From assembly GCF_000379985.1 (NCBI RefSeq), contig NZ_KB904068.1, positions 170-44,202 on the forward strand: a DNA stretch of 44,033 bases, in the 5' to 3' direction. The stretch's first letter is position 1. Each line of letters opens with the position of its first letter. This DNA is from Streptococcus caballi DSM 19004 (GTDB taxonomy: Bacteria > Bacillota > Bacilli > Lactobacillales > Streptococcaceae). The notes under the pieces were generated by a model. The model was not told the DNA's origin, did no database searches, and saw nothing but the letters and a program-made list of their open reading frames with translations. Below, piece after piece: positions 29,538 through 37,357 of the stretch. A program made the translations under genes and the position numbers.

Positions 29538-30281
29538 TTACTTCATCAATTCCAGCGCAAAGCTGATGCTGCTTAGGGCAAATAGCGGAGCCGTTTCTGT
29601 CCGCATAATACGCGGACCAAGTCCAACTGTGACAGCCCCGGCCTTCTCAAAGGCTTGAATTTCCGCTGGTGAAAGACCACCCTCTGGACCGAAGATGAAG
29701 AGCAGCTTTTGTCCTTTTTCGACCGTCCCCAGCTCACGCGCCAGAGCTGCGCTTTCTCCCTCTTTAGCCGATTCTTCGTAGGCAACCAAGATTTTATCAA
29801 AATGTGTCAGCTGGGCCAAAAAATCAGGCTTTTTCTCAAAGAGTTTGACCTGCGGAATGATATTGCGTTTGGATTGTTCGGCTGCGCCTTGGGCAATCTT
29901 AGCCAGTTTATCAGCCTTTTTACTTAACTTTTTGCTGTCCCATTTGGCCACTGACCAGTCAGCTGGAAAGGCCCATAGAGCTGATGCTCCCAGTTCGGTT
30001 GTCTTTTGCGCTAGAAATTCTAATTTATCCCCTTTAGGAAAGCCTGAGGCAATGGTGACTTGGACAGGCATTTCCACATCATCTGACAGGGTTTCTGTCA
30101 GCTCAAAAGTGTGGGCTGCGCTGTCTGTGACTTTTGCCAAATGCTTGACCCCATCATCAAAAACCAGCACTACTTTATCGTCTTTAGACAAGCGCATGAC
30201 CTGAAACATGTGCTTAAGGATATCCTTATCGGTGATAGTGACGGTATTTTCTGCTTTGCCATTTACAAAATACTGCTGCAT
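29538..30281 (-). CDS. rsmE: 16S rRNA m3U1498 methyltransferase
   Basis: A 247-residue SPOUT-superfamily methyltransferase of normal length. N-terminal PUA-like part MQQYFVNGKAENTVTITDKD; the trefoil-knot SAM site shows LLFIFGPEGGLSPAEIQAFE near 192 and LGPRIMRTETAPLFALSSIS near 220. It methylates N3 of U1498 in the decoding region of 16S rRNA. Its ATG at 30281 directly abuts the prmA stop at 30282, indicating a tight operon; the prmA-rsmE pair is widespread in Firmicutes. Confidence 0.96.
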   Translation of the reverse strand: MQQYFVNGKAENTVTITDKDILKHMFQVMRLSKDDKVVLVFDDGVKHLAKVTDSAAHTFELTETLSDDVEMPVQVTIASGFPKGDKLEFLAQKTTELGASALWAFPADWSVAKWDSKKLSKKADKLAKIAQGAAEQSKRNIIPQVKLFEKKPDFLAQLTHFDKILVAYEESAKEGESAALARELGTVEKGQKLLFIFGPEGGLSPAEIQAFEKAGAVTVGLGPRIMRTETAPLFALSSISFALELMK

Positions 30282-31235
30282 TTATCCTCCAATCACACCT
30301 GAAATATCGTCTGTTTTCTTGAAAATGCAGGCGTTCCACTCGCCCTGAATCATGTGAGTTTCGAGGAAAAAGCCTGCGTCCTCAGCTGATTTGCGAACCA
30401 TATCCCATTTCTCAGAAATAATACCTGACATGATGAGGTACCCCTCGTCCTTGACCAGACGGTAGGCATCCTCCGTCAGATTAATCAAAATGTCTGCCAA
30501 AATATTGGCCACGATGACATCTACCTTGATGTCAACACCCTTGAGCAGGTCACCCGCTGCCACATGAATATTCTCTGTCCCAGCGTTGAGGTCAATATTC
30601 TCCTGAGCCACACGCACCGCCACATCATCAAGGTCATAAGCGTAAATGTCCTTGGCTCCCAGAAGAGAGCTAGCAATGGACAGCACTCCTGAGCCAGTCC
30701 CCACATCAAGAACGGTCTCACCGCCGCGTAAAACTTGCTCCAAGGCGAAAAGACTCATTTTGGTGGTCGGATGGGTACCCGTGCCAAAAGCCATACCAGG
30801 ATCCAGTTTGATAATTTTCTCACCTGCTCGAGCCTCATAATCGGTCCAGCTAGGCACAATGGTCAAATCGTGCGTGATACGAGCAGGTTCATAGTATTTC
30901 TTCCAGTTTTCAGCCCAGTCTTCCTCAACCAATTCCTGTGTGGTCAACTCTACCTGACCTGTCTGTAGACCAAAATCACTCAACTCTGCCATGCGTTCAT
31001 TGACCTGTCTCGTAATGGCTGTCATATCCGCTGTTTCAGGGTAGTAGGCTGTGATAGTGACCATTTCCACCTGCTCTACTTCTGGGAAAAGTTCGCCATA
31101 CTTGCCAACTTGACCAAGATAATCCGCACTGTCATCAATGGCCACCCCTTGGCTGCCGCATTCAATTAAAATATTAGAGGCCGCTTCTTCCGCCTCACGA
31201 TTGACTGTGATGGTTAGTTCTTGCCATGCGTTCAT
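30282..31235 (-). CDS. prmA: Ribosomal protein L11 methyltransferase
   Basis: A 317-residue class I SAM-dependent methyltransferase. It begins [19 protein letters not shown]. The substrate domain is followed by [40 protein letters not shown] (SAM motif I) and [14 protein letters not shown] (the N-[IL]-A-containing motif IV). PrmA methylates lysines and the N-terminus of L11. ATG 31235 is chosen because AAAGGAAAAACAAC precedes it; a longer in-frame extension is basic and unlike the family. A 74-base gap separates it from the GNAT gene upstream. Confidence 0.96.
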   Translation of the reverse strand: MNAWQELTITVNREAEEAASNILIECGSQGVAIDDSADYLGQVGKYGELFPEVEQVEMVTITAYYPETADMTAITRQVNERMAELSDFGLQTGQVELTTQELVEEDWAENWKKYYEPARITHDLTIVPSWTDYEARAGEKIIKLDPGMAFGTGTHPTTKMSLFALEQVLRGGETVLDVGTGSGVLSIASSLLGAKDIYAYDLDDVAVRVAQENIDLNAGTENIHVAAGDLLKGVDIKVDVIVANILADILINLTEDAYRLVKDEGYLIMSGIISEKWDMVRKSAEDAGFFLETHMIQGEWNACIFKKTDDISGVIGG

Positions 31236-31309
31236 GTTGTTTTTCCTTTGCTTTCTTCTTTTAGACAGTTGCTTCCGTTCGCTTACTTCATCGCGAGCTG
31301 TACTGCTTA

Positions 31310-31786
31310 TCATTTACTGCCAAGCTTTTTAGTCATGTAAACCATATCCATACCTTCTTGCTCTGGCTTAATATGGGTTTTATGGTAGCCACATTTTTCA
31401 TAAAAATTGACCATGGGTTCTTCCTGAAAGACCGTGCACAAATCCCACTGACGCACCGTGGCTAATTCTTTCTCCAGCAGGCGCATACCTTCAGAACCGT
31501 AGCCTTTTCGCTGGTATTGCGGTAGAATGGCTGCTGTTCCGAGCCAAGCTTCGGTTTGCTCATCGTTGGTTTGCGCTCGAAGAAAGCCAACAATCTCCTC
31601 ACCGTCTTTGACAAAGTAATAAAAACTATTGGGACGTTCCAGCAGTTTCCATCGAATACGCTCCTCATCTTCCATATAAGGGTCATATTCATCGTGGTAT
31701 TTATCGTAAACCACCTTAAAGCTAGCGCGTTGAATGCTAATAATAGTCTCCAAATCCTCTGCTTGTGCCTGTTCAAGCCTAATCAT
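31310..31786 (-). CDS. GNAT family N-acetyltransferase
   Basis: A 158-residue GNAT protein. The acetyl-CoA loop is [20 protein letters not shown] near 90-109 and the C-terminal strand is [13 protein letters not shown]. Substrate unknown. GGAGG lies just upstream of ATG 31786, which overlaps the Nudix stop by 4 bases (ATGA), so translation is coupled. Confidence 0.85.
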   Translation of the reverse strand: MIRLEQAQAEDLETIISIQRASFKVVYDKYHDEYDPYMEDEERIRWKLLERPNSFYYFVKDGEEIVGFLRAQTNDEQTEAWLGTAAILPQYQRKGYGSEGMRLLEKELATVRQWDLCTVFQEEPMVNFYEKCGYHKTHIKPEQEGMDMVYMTKKLGSK

Positions 31787-32217
31787 CCTTTTTCCTCCAA
31801 ATAGTCTCTCAATCGTTCCTGCAATTGCGGAATGACCTGATTTTCTGTCAGAAAGCCAGCTACAGACATCAGTTTGTAAGTCTGACCCTCATCACCCAGC
31901 ACAATGTTGTCAAAATCTGCTTTACTAATATGACCAACCATAAAAACAGACAACTTGTCAGGCTTGATCATGCCTTGATAGGTTTTTACCCAGTCGATAT
32001 TGTCCTTGGTTAAGGTCAGGTTCAACTCCTCCATGGTCTCACGCGCCAAGCATTCAAAAGGTGTTTCATTATTTTCACGACCACCGCCAGGCAAGTCCCA
32101 GTAACCAGCGTAAGGTAGACCTGGAAAATCATCTCTCAAACTGGTCACTATCTGTCCCTCACAAAAGAGAGCAATCTTGCTACCTGAAAAGTCAAAGATG
32201 TCGTCTAATAACTCCAT
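31783..32217 (-). CDS. Nudix hydrolase
   Basis: A 144-residue Nudix-fold protein. The Nudix box is complete: GGGRENNETPFECLARETME followed by ELNL (residues about 45-68), with the metal-binding RExxEE. WDLPGGG precedes it. Such enzymes hydrolyse nucleoside diphosphates linked to another group; the substrate is not predictable here. GAGGTAAC precedes the ATG. It sits between DUF3013 and GNAT genes, with 39 bases to the former. Confidence 0.9.
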   Translation of the reverse strand: MELLDDIFDFSGSKIALFCEGQIVTSLRDDFPGLPYAGYWDLPGGGRENNETPFECLARETMEELNLTLTKDNIDWVKTYQGMIKPDKLSVFMVGHISKADFDNIVLGDEGQTYKLMSVAGFLTENQVIPQLQERLRDYLEEKG

Positions 32218-32256
32218 ATGTTACCTCACTAACGCGTGTAAAAGTTAGTCCACTCA

Positions 32257-32727
32257 TCAATACCTCGGATAAGGGTAAAACTCAGTCTCTTTCAACTCTG
32301 CTCTGCCATTTTCAAAGGCTTGCGCATCCCAGTCAAGCCCGAAGTCTGTAGCTGTCTCGTCAGTTAGGAAGTCCATGAGGTCATCAAGTCCATGAGTAGC
32401 GACGTCGTTGAGGGTTTGGGCAAAGTAAGCGAGAAACTCACGTGAGAGGCCCTTTTTAGGCTCGTAAGGGATGGTCACCAGATAGTCGTCCGCATCAAAC
32501 GTGGACTTGGCTGGATTGTAGAAAAGCACATAGTCCTCAAAAACAATATCCTCGCTTGAAACCTCTCCTGTGTCATCAATGGTTTCCACACTGCCAGCAT
32601 TTTGCGCTTCAAGGATAAAGGTCAGTTCCACCGCATGGTTCTTCTTGTCCCAATCCATTGCATAATCAAAGCTAAAGTGCTTGTCCATTTCTTCTTCTAA
32701 CACGGATAAAAAGCCAAATTTTGCCAT
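32257..32727 (-). CDS. DUF3013 family protein
   Basis: A 156-residue acidic soluble protein beginning MAKFGFLSVLEEEMDKHFSF and ending FYPYPRY; it matches the streptococcal/lactic-acid-bacterial DUF3013 family of unknown function. ATG 32727 is chosen with AAAGGAATG upstream; an extra 8 codons upstream lack a site. It heads the leftward DUF3013-Nudix-GNAT-prmA-rsmE run. Confidence 0.85.
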   Translation of the reverse strand: MAKFGFLSVLEEEMDKHFSFDYAMDWDKKNHAVELTFILEAQNAGSVETIDDTGEVSSEDIVFEDYVLFYNPAKSTFDADDYLVTIPYEPKKGLSREFLAYFAQTLNDVATHGLDDLMDFLTDETATDFGLDWDAQAFENGRAELKETEFYPYPRY

Positions 32728-32808
32728 AATCATTCCTTTTCTGAAAGTCATTTACCTTATTATAACATGATTTCCTTATCAAAATGTGAATTTTTAAATG
32801 AGAGAGCC

Positions 32809-33082
32809 GCTCGCTAGAAAGAATAACGAACATTTGACATTAGAGAGACACTCACCAAAAGGAATGTTAAAAGGGAGGAACTAAATCGCGGCGATTCAGT
32901 TAGCATTTGATAAAAGTGAAGCAAAATCGCCACGCGCAAGGCTTAGTTTTCTCAAAAGTTGACCAAATCTTGACGATTTTAGAAGAATAACGAACATTTT
33001 TCTTAAATCCTCCGAGATTTAGAGTAAATTTTGAAAAAGACAGACTTGATCTCCGCGATTAAACAAGAATACCGAACATTCC
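32809..33082. repeat. Imperfect array with exact 82-bp period
   Basis: Within the 472-base gap between DUF3013 and the GNAT gene, three short words recur on a common 82-bp grid. GAATAACGAACATT is at 32821 and 32985 (164 bp = 2 x 82), with GAATACCGAACATT at 33067 (+82). GCGATT/ACGATT/GCGATT are at 32891, 32973 and 33055. AAATC is at 32883 and 32965, with TGATC at 33047. The unit between 32891 and 32972 has lost the GAATAACGAACATT word. The rest of each unit differs. It is too diverged to be a fresh tandem duplication and lacks CRISPR-length exact repeats. Confidence 0.75.
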
Positions 33083-33155
33083 TTTCCAGTTTACCGCTCT
33101 AAAACCTATAGCAGGAGCAAGAGAGAAGGAAAATCCCCCTGACCAGCGGCTTTTA

Positions 33156-33164
33156 TGCTACAAT
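33156..33164 (+). promoter_or_regulatory. Promoter of GNAT-rarA
   Basis: TGCTACAAT is an extended -10 element 35 bases before the GNAT start; no good -35 at the usual distance. Confidence 0.5.
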
Positions 33165-33199
33165 GACAGTAAGATATTCACAAAAAAGGAGGAATGACA

Positions 33200-33688
33200 A
33201 TGATTCGACCAATGGAACTGGCTGATATTGACCAAGTCGTAGCTTTGGAAAACACGGTCTGGACCAGTCACAACACACCAGCCACTCTCCCTGTTGCTTC
33301 GCGTGATAAAATCATTCAATGCTTTGAAGATAACACCCACTTTCTCATCGCCCAAGAGGATGACCAGATTGTCGGTGTGCTAGATTATCACCCCTACTAT
33401 CCCTTTACCAACGGACGCCATGTGGTGACTTTTGGCATTGCCATAGAAAATGGCTGGCGCAGAAAAGGTATCGGCCAGCAGCTCTGGCAAGCTTTCTTAG
33501 AAGAGATCAAGGGAGATTACCGAAAAGTAGTCATCCATGTCCTATCTAGCAATCAAGAAGCCCTGTCCTTTTACCAAAAACTCGGCTTTAGACAGGAAGG
33601 CTGCCTTAAAAAGCAGTTTTTCCTAGACGACCATTACGCCGATGACCTCATCTACAGCTATGATTTGGAGGATAACTATGCCACATAA
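33200..33688 (+). CDS. GNAT family N-acetyltransferase
   Basis: A 162-residue GNAT protein. The acetyl-CoA loop is GWRRKGIGQQLWQAF near residue 89, and the last strand ALSFYQKLGFRQEGCLKKQF is characteristic. Substrate unknown. ATG 33200 is preferred over ATG 33194 because AAGGAGG lies 7 bases upstream of the former but only 1 base from the latter. Its end overlaps the rarA start by 11 bases. Confidence 0.85.
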   Translation: MIRPMELADIDQVVALENTVWTSHNTPATLPVASRDKIIQCFEDNTHFLIAQEDDQIVGVLDYHPYYPFTNGRHVVTFGIAIENGWRRKGIGQQLWQAFLEEIKGDYRKVVIHVLSSNQEALSFYQKLGFRQEGCLKKQFFLDDHYADDLIYSYDLEDNYAT

Positions 33689-34946
33689 TCTCGCACTTCG
33701 TATGCGCCCAAAGACCATTGACCAAGTCATCGGTCAGCAGCATCTGGTCGGTGAAGGCAAGATTATCCGCCGTATGGTGGAAGCCAACATGCTCTCATCT
33801 ATGATACTCTATGGCCCTCCAGGAATCGGGAAGACCTCCATCGCTTCTGCTATCGCAGGAACGACTAAGTTCGCTTTTCGTACCTTCAACGCTACGACCG
33901 ACAGCAAAAAGCGCCTGCAGGAAATTGCCGAAGAAGCCAAGTTTTCAGGCGGTCTCGTTCTTCTTTTGGACGAAATTCATCGTCTGGACAAGACCAAGCA
34001 AGATTTTCTCCTACCTCTGCTGGAAAATGGCAATATTATCATGATTGGCGCGACTACTGAAAATCCTTTTTTCTCCGTCACACCTGCCATTCGCTCACGC
34101 GTTCAGATTTTTGAGCTGGAGCCACTGTCAAATAAGGACATCAAGAAAGCTCTGCAAGTGGCTCTGACTGATAAGGAACGTGGCTTTGACTTTGAGGTAC
34201 AGCTAGATGATGGGGCCCTTGATTTTATCGCGACAGCCACCAATGGTGATTTGCGCTCCGCCTTTAATTCACTGGATTTGGCAGTCATGTCCACCCAGCC
34301 AGATAAAACTGGCAGCCGCCATATTAGTCTAGATACCGTTGAAAACAGCTTGCAGCGCAGCTACATTACCATGGACAAAGACGGAGATGCCCACTATGAT
34401 GTCCTCTCCGCCCTGCAAAAATCCATTCGTGGCTCTGATGTCAATGCTAGCCTCCACTATGCTGCGCGTCTGGTCGAAGCGGGTGATCTGCCTAGTCTGG
34501 CACGACGCCTAACCGTTATCGCCTACGAAGACATTGGCCTTGCCAACCCCGACGCTCAGATTCACACGGTGACGGCTCTTGATGCTGCTCAGCGCATTGG
34601 CTTTCCTGAAGCCCGTATCCTCATTGCCAATGTTGTCATTGATTTGGCGCTCTCACCCAAGTCTAATTCTGCCTATGTCGCTATGGATAAGGCTATCGCA
34701 GACCTTCATAAGAGTGGGACGCTGCCTATTCCTCGCCATCTTCGTGATGGCCATTACAAGGGCAGTAAAGAACTGGGCAATGCCCAAGACTATCTCTACC
34801 CACATAACTACCCAGAGAAATGGGTCAAACAGCAATATTTACCAGATAAGTTAGTCGGCACTAACTACTTCGAGCCCAACGAAACAGGAAAATATGAACG
34901 CGCGCTAGGTGCCAACAAAGACTGTATTGACAAGCTTTCTCGCTAG
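33678..34946 (+). CDS. rarA: Replication-associated recombination ATPase RarA (MgsA)
   Basis: A 422-residue AAA+ protein of the clamp-loader branch. Walker A is [12 protein letters not shown] (about 45-56), Walker [11 protein letters not shown] (96-105), sensor 1 [10 protein letters not shown], and an Arg-finger-containing RSRVQIF follows. The C-terminal MgsA domain includes [11 protein letters not shown] and [19 protein letters not shown]. RarA acts at stalled replication forks with SSB. GGAGG lies 6 bases upstream of ATG 33678; the longer upstream frame overlaps the GNAT gene and is not used. It is followed by 6S RNA, a neighbourhood seen in several Firmicutes. Confidence 0.96.
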   Translation: MPHNLALRMRPKTIDQVIGQQHLVGEGKIIRRMVEANMLSSMILYGPPGIGKTSIASAIAGTTKFAFRTFNATTDSKKRLQEIAEEAKFSGGLVLLLDEIHRLDKTKQDFLLPLLENGNIIMIGATTENPFFSVTPAIRSRVQIFELEPLSNKDIKKALQVALTDKERGFDFEVQLDDGALDFIATATNGDLRSAFNSLDLAVMSTQPDKTGSRHISLDTVENSLQRSYITMDKDGDAHYDVLSALQKSIRGSDVNASLHYAARLVEAGDLPSLARRLTVIAYEDIGLANPDAQIHTVTALDAAQRIGFPEARILIANVVIDLALSPKSNSAYVAMDKAIADLHKSGTLPIPRHLRDGHYKGSKELGNAQDYLYPHNYPEKWVKQQYLPDKLVGTNYFEPNETGKYERALGANKDCIDKLSR

Positions 34947-34984
34947 TTAGTCGAAACCGTTTGCGGAAAATTATCGTTTTCCTC

Positions 34985-35012
34985 TTGAAATTTTTTCAAA
35001 AAATGGTATTAT
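34985..35012 (+). promoter_or_regulatory. 6S RNA promoter
   Basis: TTGAAA (34985-34990), 16 bases, TATTAT (35007-35012), about 9 bases before the likely RNA start. Confidence 0.6.
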
Positions 35013-35020
35013 AAGAGTAC

Positions 35021-35219
35021 GGAAAAAACATTGCTGTGGCATACGAATTCACATCTAAGTGTTGACCGACTGTTATTTTGTATTTTCGGGAAACAAAAGT
35101 CTTTCTCCAGTATGCATGCCGTTTCACGCGGAAGCGACTTTAGGAGAAGCGAGTTGCCCACCTGCTTAAGTGTGCGGGTTCAATACAAAACGTGAATCAT
35201 CGGTGCCAATACAGCTTCT
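35021..35219 (+). ncRNA. ssrS: 6S RNA
   Basis: About 200 bases that fold into one long rod with a central open region, the 6S shape. Pairings seen: GCTGT (35033-35037) with ACAGC (35211-35215), GGCA with TGCC (35204-35207), ATTCAC (35047-35052) with GTGAAT (35192-35197), TTTTGTATT (35076-35084) with AATACAAAA (35182-35190), and CTTTCTCC (35101-35108) with GGAGAAG (35143-35149). 6S RNA binds housekeeping RNA polymerase as a promoter mimic and tunes transcription in stationary phase. A promoter precedes it, but no terminator follows: the tRNA-Lys begins 5 bases beyond the closing stem. Exact ends are estimated. Confidence 0.78.
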
Positions 35220-35220
35220 T

Positions 35221-35293
35221 GCCTCCTTAGCTCAGTTGGTAGAGCAGTGGACTCTTAATCCATGGGTCACAGGTTCGAGCCCTGTAGGGGGCA
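35221..35293 (+). tRNA. tRNA-Lys (CTT)
   Basis: A 73-base cloverleaf: acceptor GCCTCCT pairs with AGGGGGC (one G-T), D arm GCTC...GAGC, anticodon loop CTCTTAA with anticodon CTT, T arm with GGTTCGAGCC. CCA is not encoded. It reads lysine AAG codons. Confidence 0.95.
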
Positions 35294-35299
35294 TTTATT

Positions 35300-35336
35300 G
35301 TAGCAAAAAAGCCTGAACTATCAGGCTTTTTTGCTA
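35300..35336 (+). terminator. Terminator after tRNA-Lys
   Basis: GTAGCAAAAAAGCCTGA pairs perfectly with its complement over the 4-base loop ACTA; a very strong bidirectional hairpin that would end a 6S-tRNA co-transcript. Confidence 0.9.
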
Positions 35337-35390
35337 CTCTCATGCAAATTTGTTATTCTCTGCTCCTTTATATCTTTACTTTTGTATCAA

Positions 35391-36773
35391 TCACTTACTT
35401 TGACTGTTCATCCACTGGAAGATATCATCATACTCTACTCCATTGACAGTTGCTTTGCTAGCACCTCCCTGAGTCGGATTGGTCGCAACCATCCCCAAGA
35501 GCCCTGAATAGGAAGCTGTATTGGCCGTACTTTGAACACCTCTGACCTGATCATTAAATAAATAAACCCAAGACCAGTGACCATCATACTCTACTCCAGG
35601 CATATCTGTTCCGACAACTGTCTCATAATAGGAGAGCCATTTGTTGCTTGCTCCCCTGTCAATCATCGCCTTGTAAAATGGCAAGACACTGTTATCAACA
35701 GGTATTGTCTGGTCAGAACGGCTATGAATGAACCACATTGGTTGATTTTTCAAAGCATTAAAAGCATTATAAGTAGCATCATCAATAGTATAAGTGTAGT
35801 CATTGCCAGCCCAAGTAGCTTGGTAAGAATAGTTAGCAGAAATTGGCACCAAGGCTGCAAAGTAATTCGGATAACGTTTCCCCATATCGACAACCATGCC
35901 ACCTCCATTTGAAGCACCAACTAGATAAATACGATTAGCATCAATATCAGGGTGACTAGACACATAGGACTGAATAGTTGACATCAAGGCTGCTTCATTA
36001 GATTCCCCGCCCCAATAAGTAGGAGCTTGAGGAACCAGAACATAAGCTCCTGTCAGGCCACTGTTACCCGTCGCTGTAAAGTAACATTGAATCTGATCCT
36101 TAGTCAAGTTGGCAACATTATTAGCTAAGAGTGGAAAATTAATATCCGTTCCTGCTTCTCCAATACCATGCAGCCAAACAATCAAGGGGCGCTTGCCACC
36201 TTCTCCTTGAGGACGATAGGCCGCATAAGATAGACCACTTGTTCCTCTTTCTGAAAATCGCTCTGCATCCGGTAATATAAGATTGTTAATAGCTTCTTGT
36301 TCTGAATTAATAGTCTGATCCTGACCAAAAGCAGAGACCTTGATATTTTCAACTTTAACGTTATAACTTCCTACCCATCGGTTGCGATAAGCTGCTAAAT
36401 CAAAACTAAATGGAGAAGCTACATCCTTGCCAACTTCCAACACTAAACTAAGATAACGGCTTTTAGAATAATTGATAGGATTTCCTTGTGCATCTGACAG
36501 ATAAGCATCCGTCACTGTCCGCTCAACTCCTGCTGTCGTTACCTTGCTATCAGAATTGAAGTCTACTGCCCCTACTGAACGATTTAACTCCAAGACAACC
36601 TTAGAAACCCCTGGTCCAAATTCATAATTATTAATCACAAGGCTAGTTTTAGAAACTACTGGCGCTTGTTCACCGTACCCAAAATAGTTATTTGCTCTGG
36701 CCTCACTCCCTATCAAAAGAAAAATCAGCCCTAGCAGCATAAGCAAAAGACATTTCAACCATTTACTAGACAT
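35391..36773 (-). CDS. Secreted alpha/beta-hydrolase esterase
   Basis: A 460-residue exported protein. A signal peptide (CLLLMLLGLIFLLIGSEARA, likely cleaved near residue 27) is followed by an Ig-like N-terminal esterase domain (about 35-150) and an alpha/beta-hydrolase domain of the PHB-depolymerase/LpqC type. Catalytic parts: oxyanion region VWLHGIGEAGTD (199-210), nucleophile GASNGGG (Ser288), Asp354 in SRSDQTIP and His399 in DGHWSW. No sortase motif or membrane tail, so it should be released. Substrate is probably a polymer ester or feruloyl-type ester; this is inference. GAGGAG stands upstream of the ATG. Confidence 0.85.
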   Translation of the reverse strand: MSSKWLKCLLLMLLGLIFLLIGSEARANNYFGYGEQAPVVSKTSLVINNYEFGPGVSKVVLELNRSVGAVDFNSDSKVTTAGVERTVTDAYLSDAQGNPINYSKSRYLSLVLEVGKDVASPFSFDLAAYRNRWVGSYNVKVENIKVSAFGQDQTINSEQEAINNLILPDAERFSERGTSGLSYAAYRPQGEGGKRPLIVWLHGIGEAGTDINFPLLANNVANLTKDQIQCYFTATGNSGLTGAYVLVPQAPTYWGGESNEAALMSTIQSYVSSHPDIDANRIYLVGASNGGGMVVDMGKRYPNYFAALVPISANYSYQATWAGNDYTYTIDDATYNAFNALKNQPMWFIHSRSDQTIPVDNSVLPFYKAMIDRGASNKWLSYYETVVGTDMPGVEYDGHWSWVYLFNDQVRGVQSTANTASYSGLLGMVATNPTQGGASKATVNGVEYDDIFQWMNSQSK

Positions 36774-37028
36774 ATCCTAACTCCTCTCAATTAAAACCTT
36801 GGTTAGCAGTGAGCATTCAAACACTACTCACTAGCCGAAACTTTTTCGTCTGCTACAATGATATACACTCCTCCTTTTTTAGAGGTGATTTTACAGGATA
36901 AGGATTACAAAACATCACTCGGTTCTATTAGAAAAATATTATATTTAGTTAATTTTGTATGACTATTTTGCTGCATATAAGTATTTTCTTTGGGGTCAAA
37001 TAACCGACCAAGTCCAAACCAAGCAAAA
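36774..37028. other. Upstream region of the esterase gene
   Basis: AT-rich leader without a supported gene. It contains a small CACCTC/GAGG-type hairpin near 36869-36890 and TATAAT-like words; I could not assign a convincing -35/-10 pair. Confidence 0.35.
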
Positions 37029-37050
37029 AAGGCTAGAAAAATCTAGCCTT
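37029..37050 (-). terminator. Orphan terminator between leuS and the esterase gene
   Basis: AAGGCTAGA pairs perfectly with TCTAGCCTT over AAAA; on the minus strand TTTTTT follows. leuS already has its own terminator at 37313-37341, so this hairpin would end a separate transcript from the 260 bases between them. Confidence 0.7.
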
Positions 37051-37312
37051 CTTAGGAAACACTTCAGATAAGCTGTCACAAAATAACAAAGTAAAATTTC
37101 TGAAAGGAATTTATAGATTTTTAAGAGGGGGAAAGTGCTTCACTTATATTATTCGGAAAGAAAATCAAAAGTTGATATTTTTTAAATATTTTCCAAATTT
37201 ATGATTGGCTGAGACTAGTCTGCAACATTAAACCATGTTCTCTGCCTCTCACTTTATCTATTCGAAAGAGCCTCTCGAACTTTCCATATTTTTTAAAATT
37301 TCTATCGAAACA
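37051..37312 (-). other. AT-rich stretch, possible small RNA
   Basis: No gene of normal length. A minus-strand TATAAG near 37146 could start a transcript of about 100 bases that ends at the hairpin 37029-37050; inside it GAAGCACTTTCC and GAAGTGTTTCCT form an imperfect direct repeat. Weak evidence. Confidence 0.25.
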
Positions 37313-37341
37313 AATAAACCCTGCGTTTAGCAAGGTTTATT
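37313..37341 (-). terminator. Terminator of leuS
   Basis: AATAAACC-C-TGC pairs with GCA-A-GGTTTATT over a 5-base loop, 16 bases past the leuS stop. Confidence 0.8.
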
Positions 37342-37357
37342 TTCTCTATTCATCGTA

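Noticed and set aside
32821..33080. SigX (competence) boxes
   Set aside because: The recurring word contains AACGAACA, not the cin-box TACGAATA, and no competence genes follow.
32809..33082. CRISPR array
   Set aside because: Repeats are short (about 14 bases well conserved), imperfect, and one of four units lacks the main word; spacers would be over 60 bases and no cas genes are near.
34965..34982. rarA terminator
   Set aside because: GGAAAA/TTTTCC is a short AT-rich hairpin without a following T run and lies at the 6S promoter; too weak to call.
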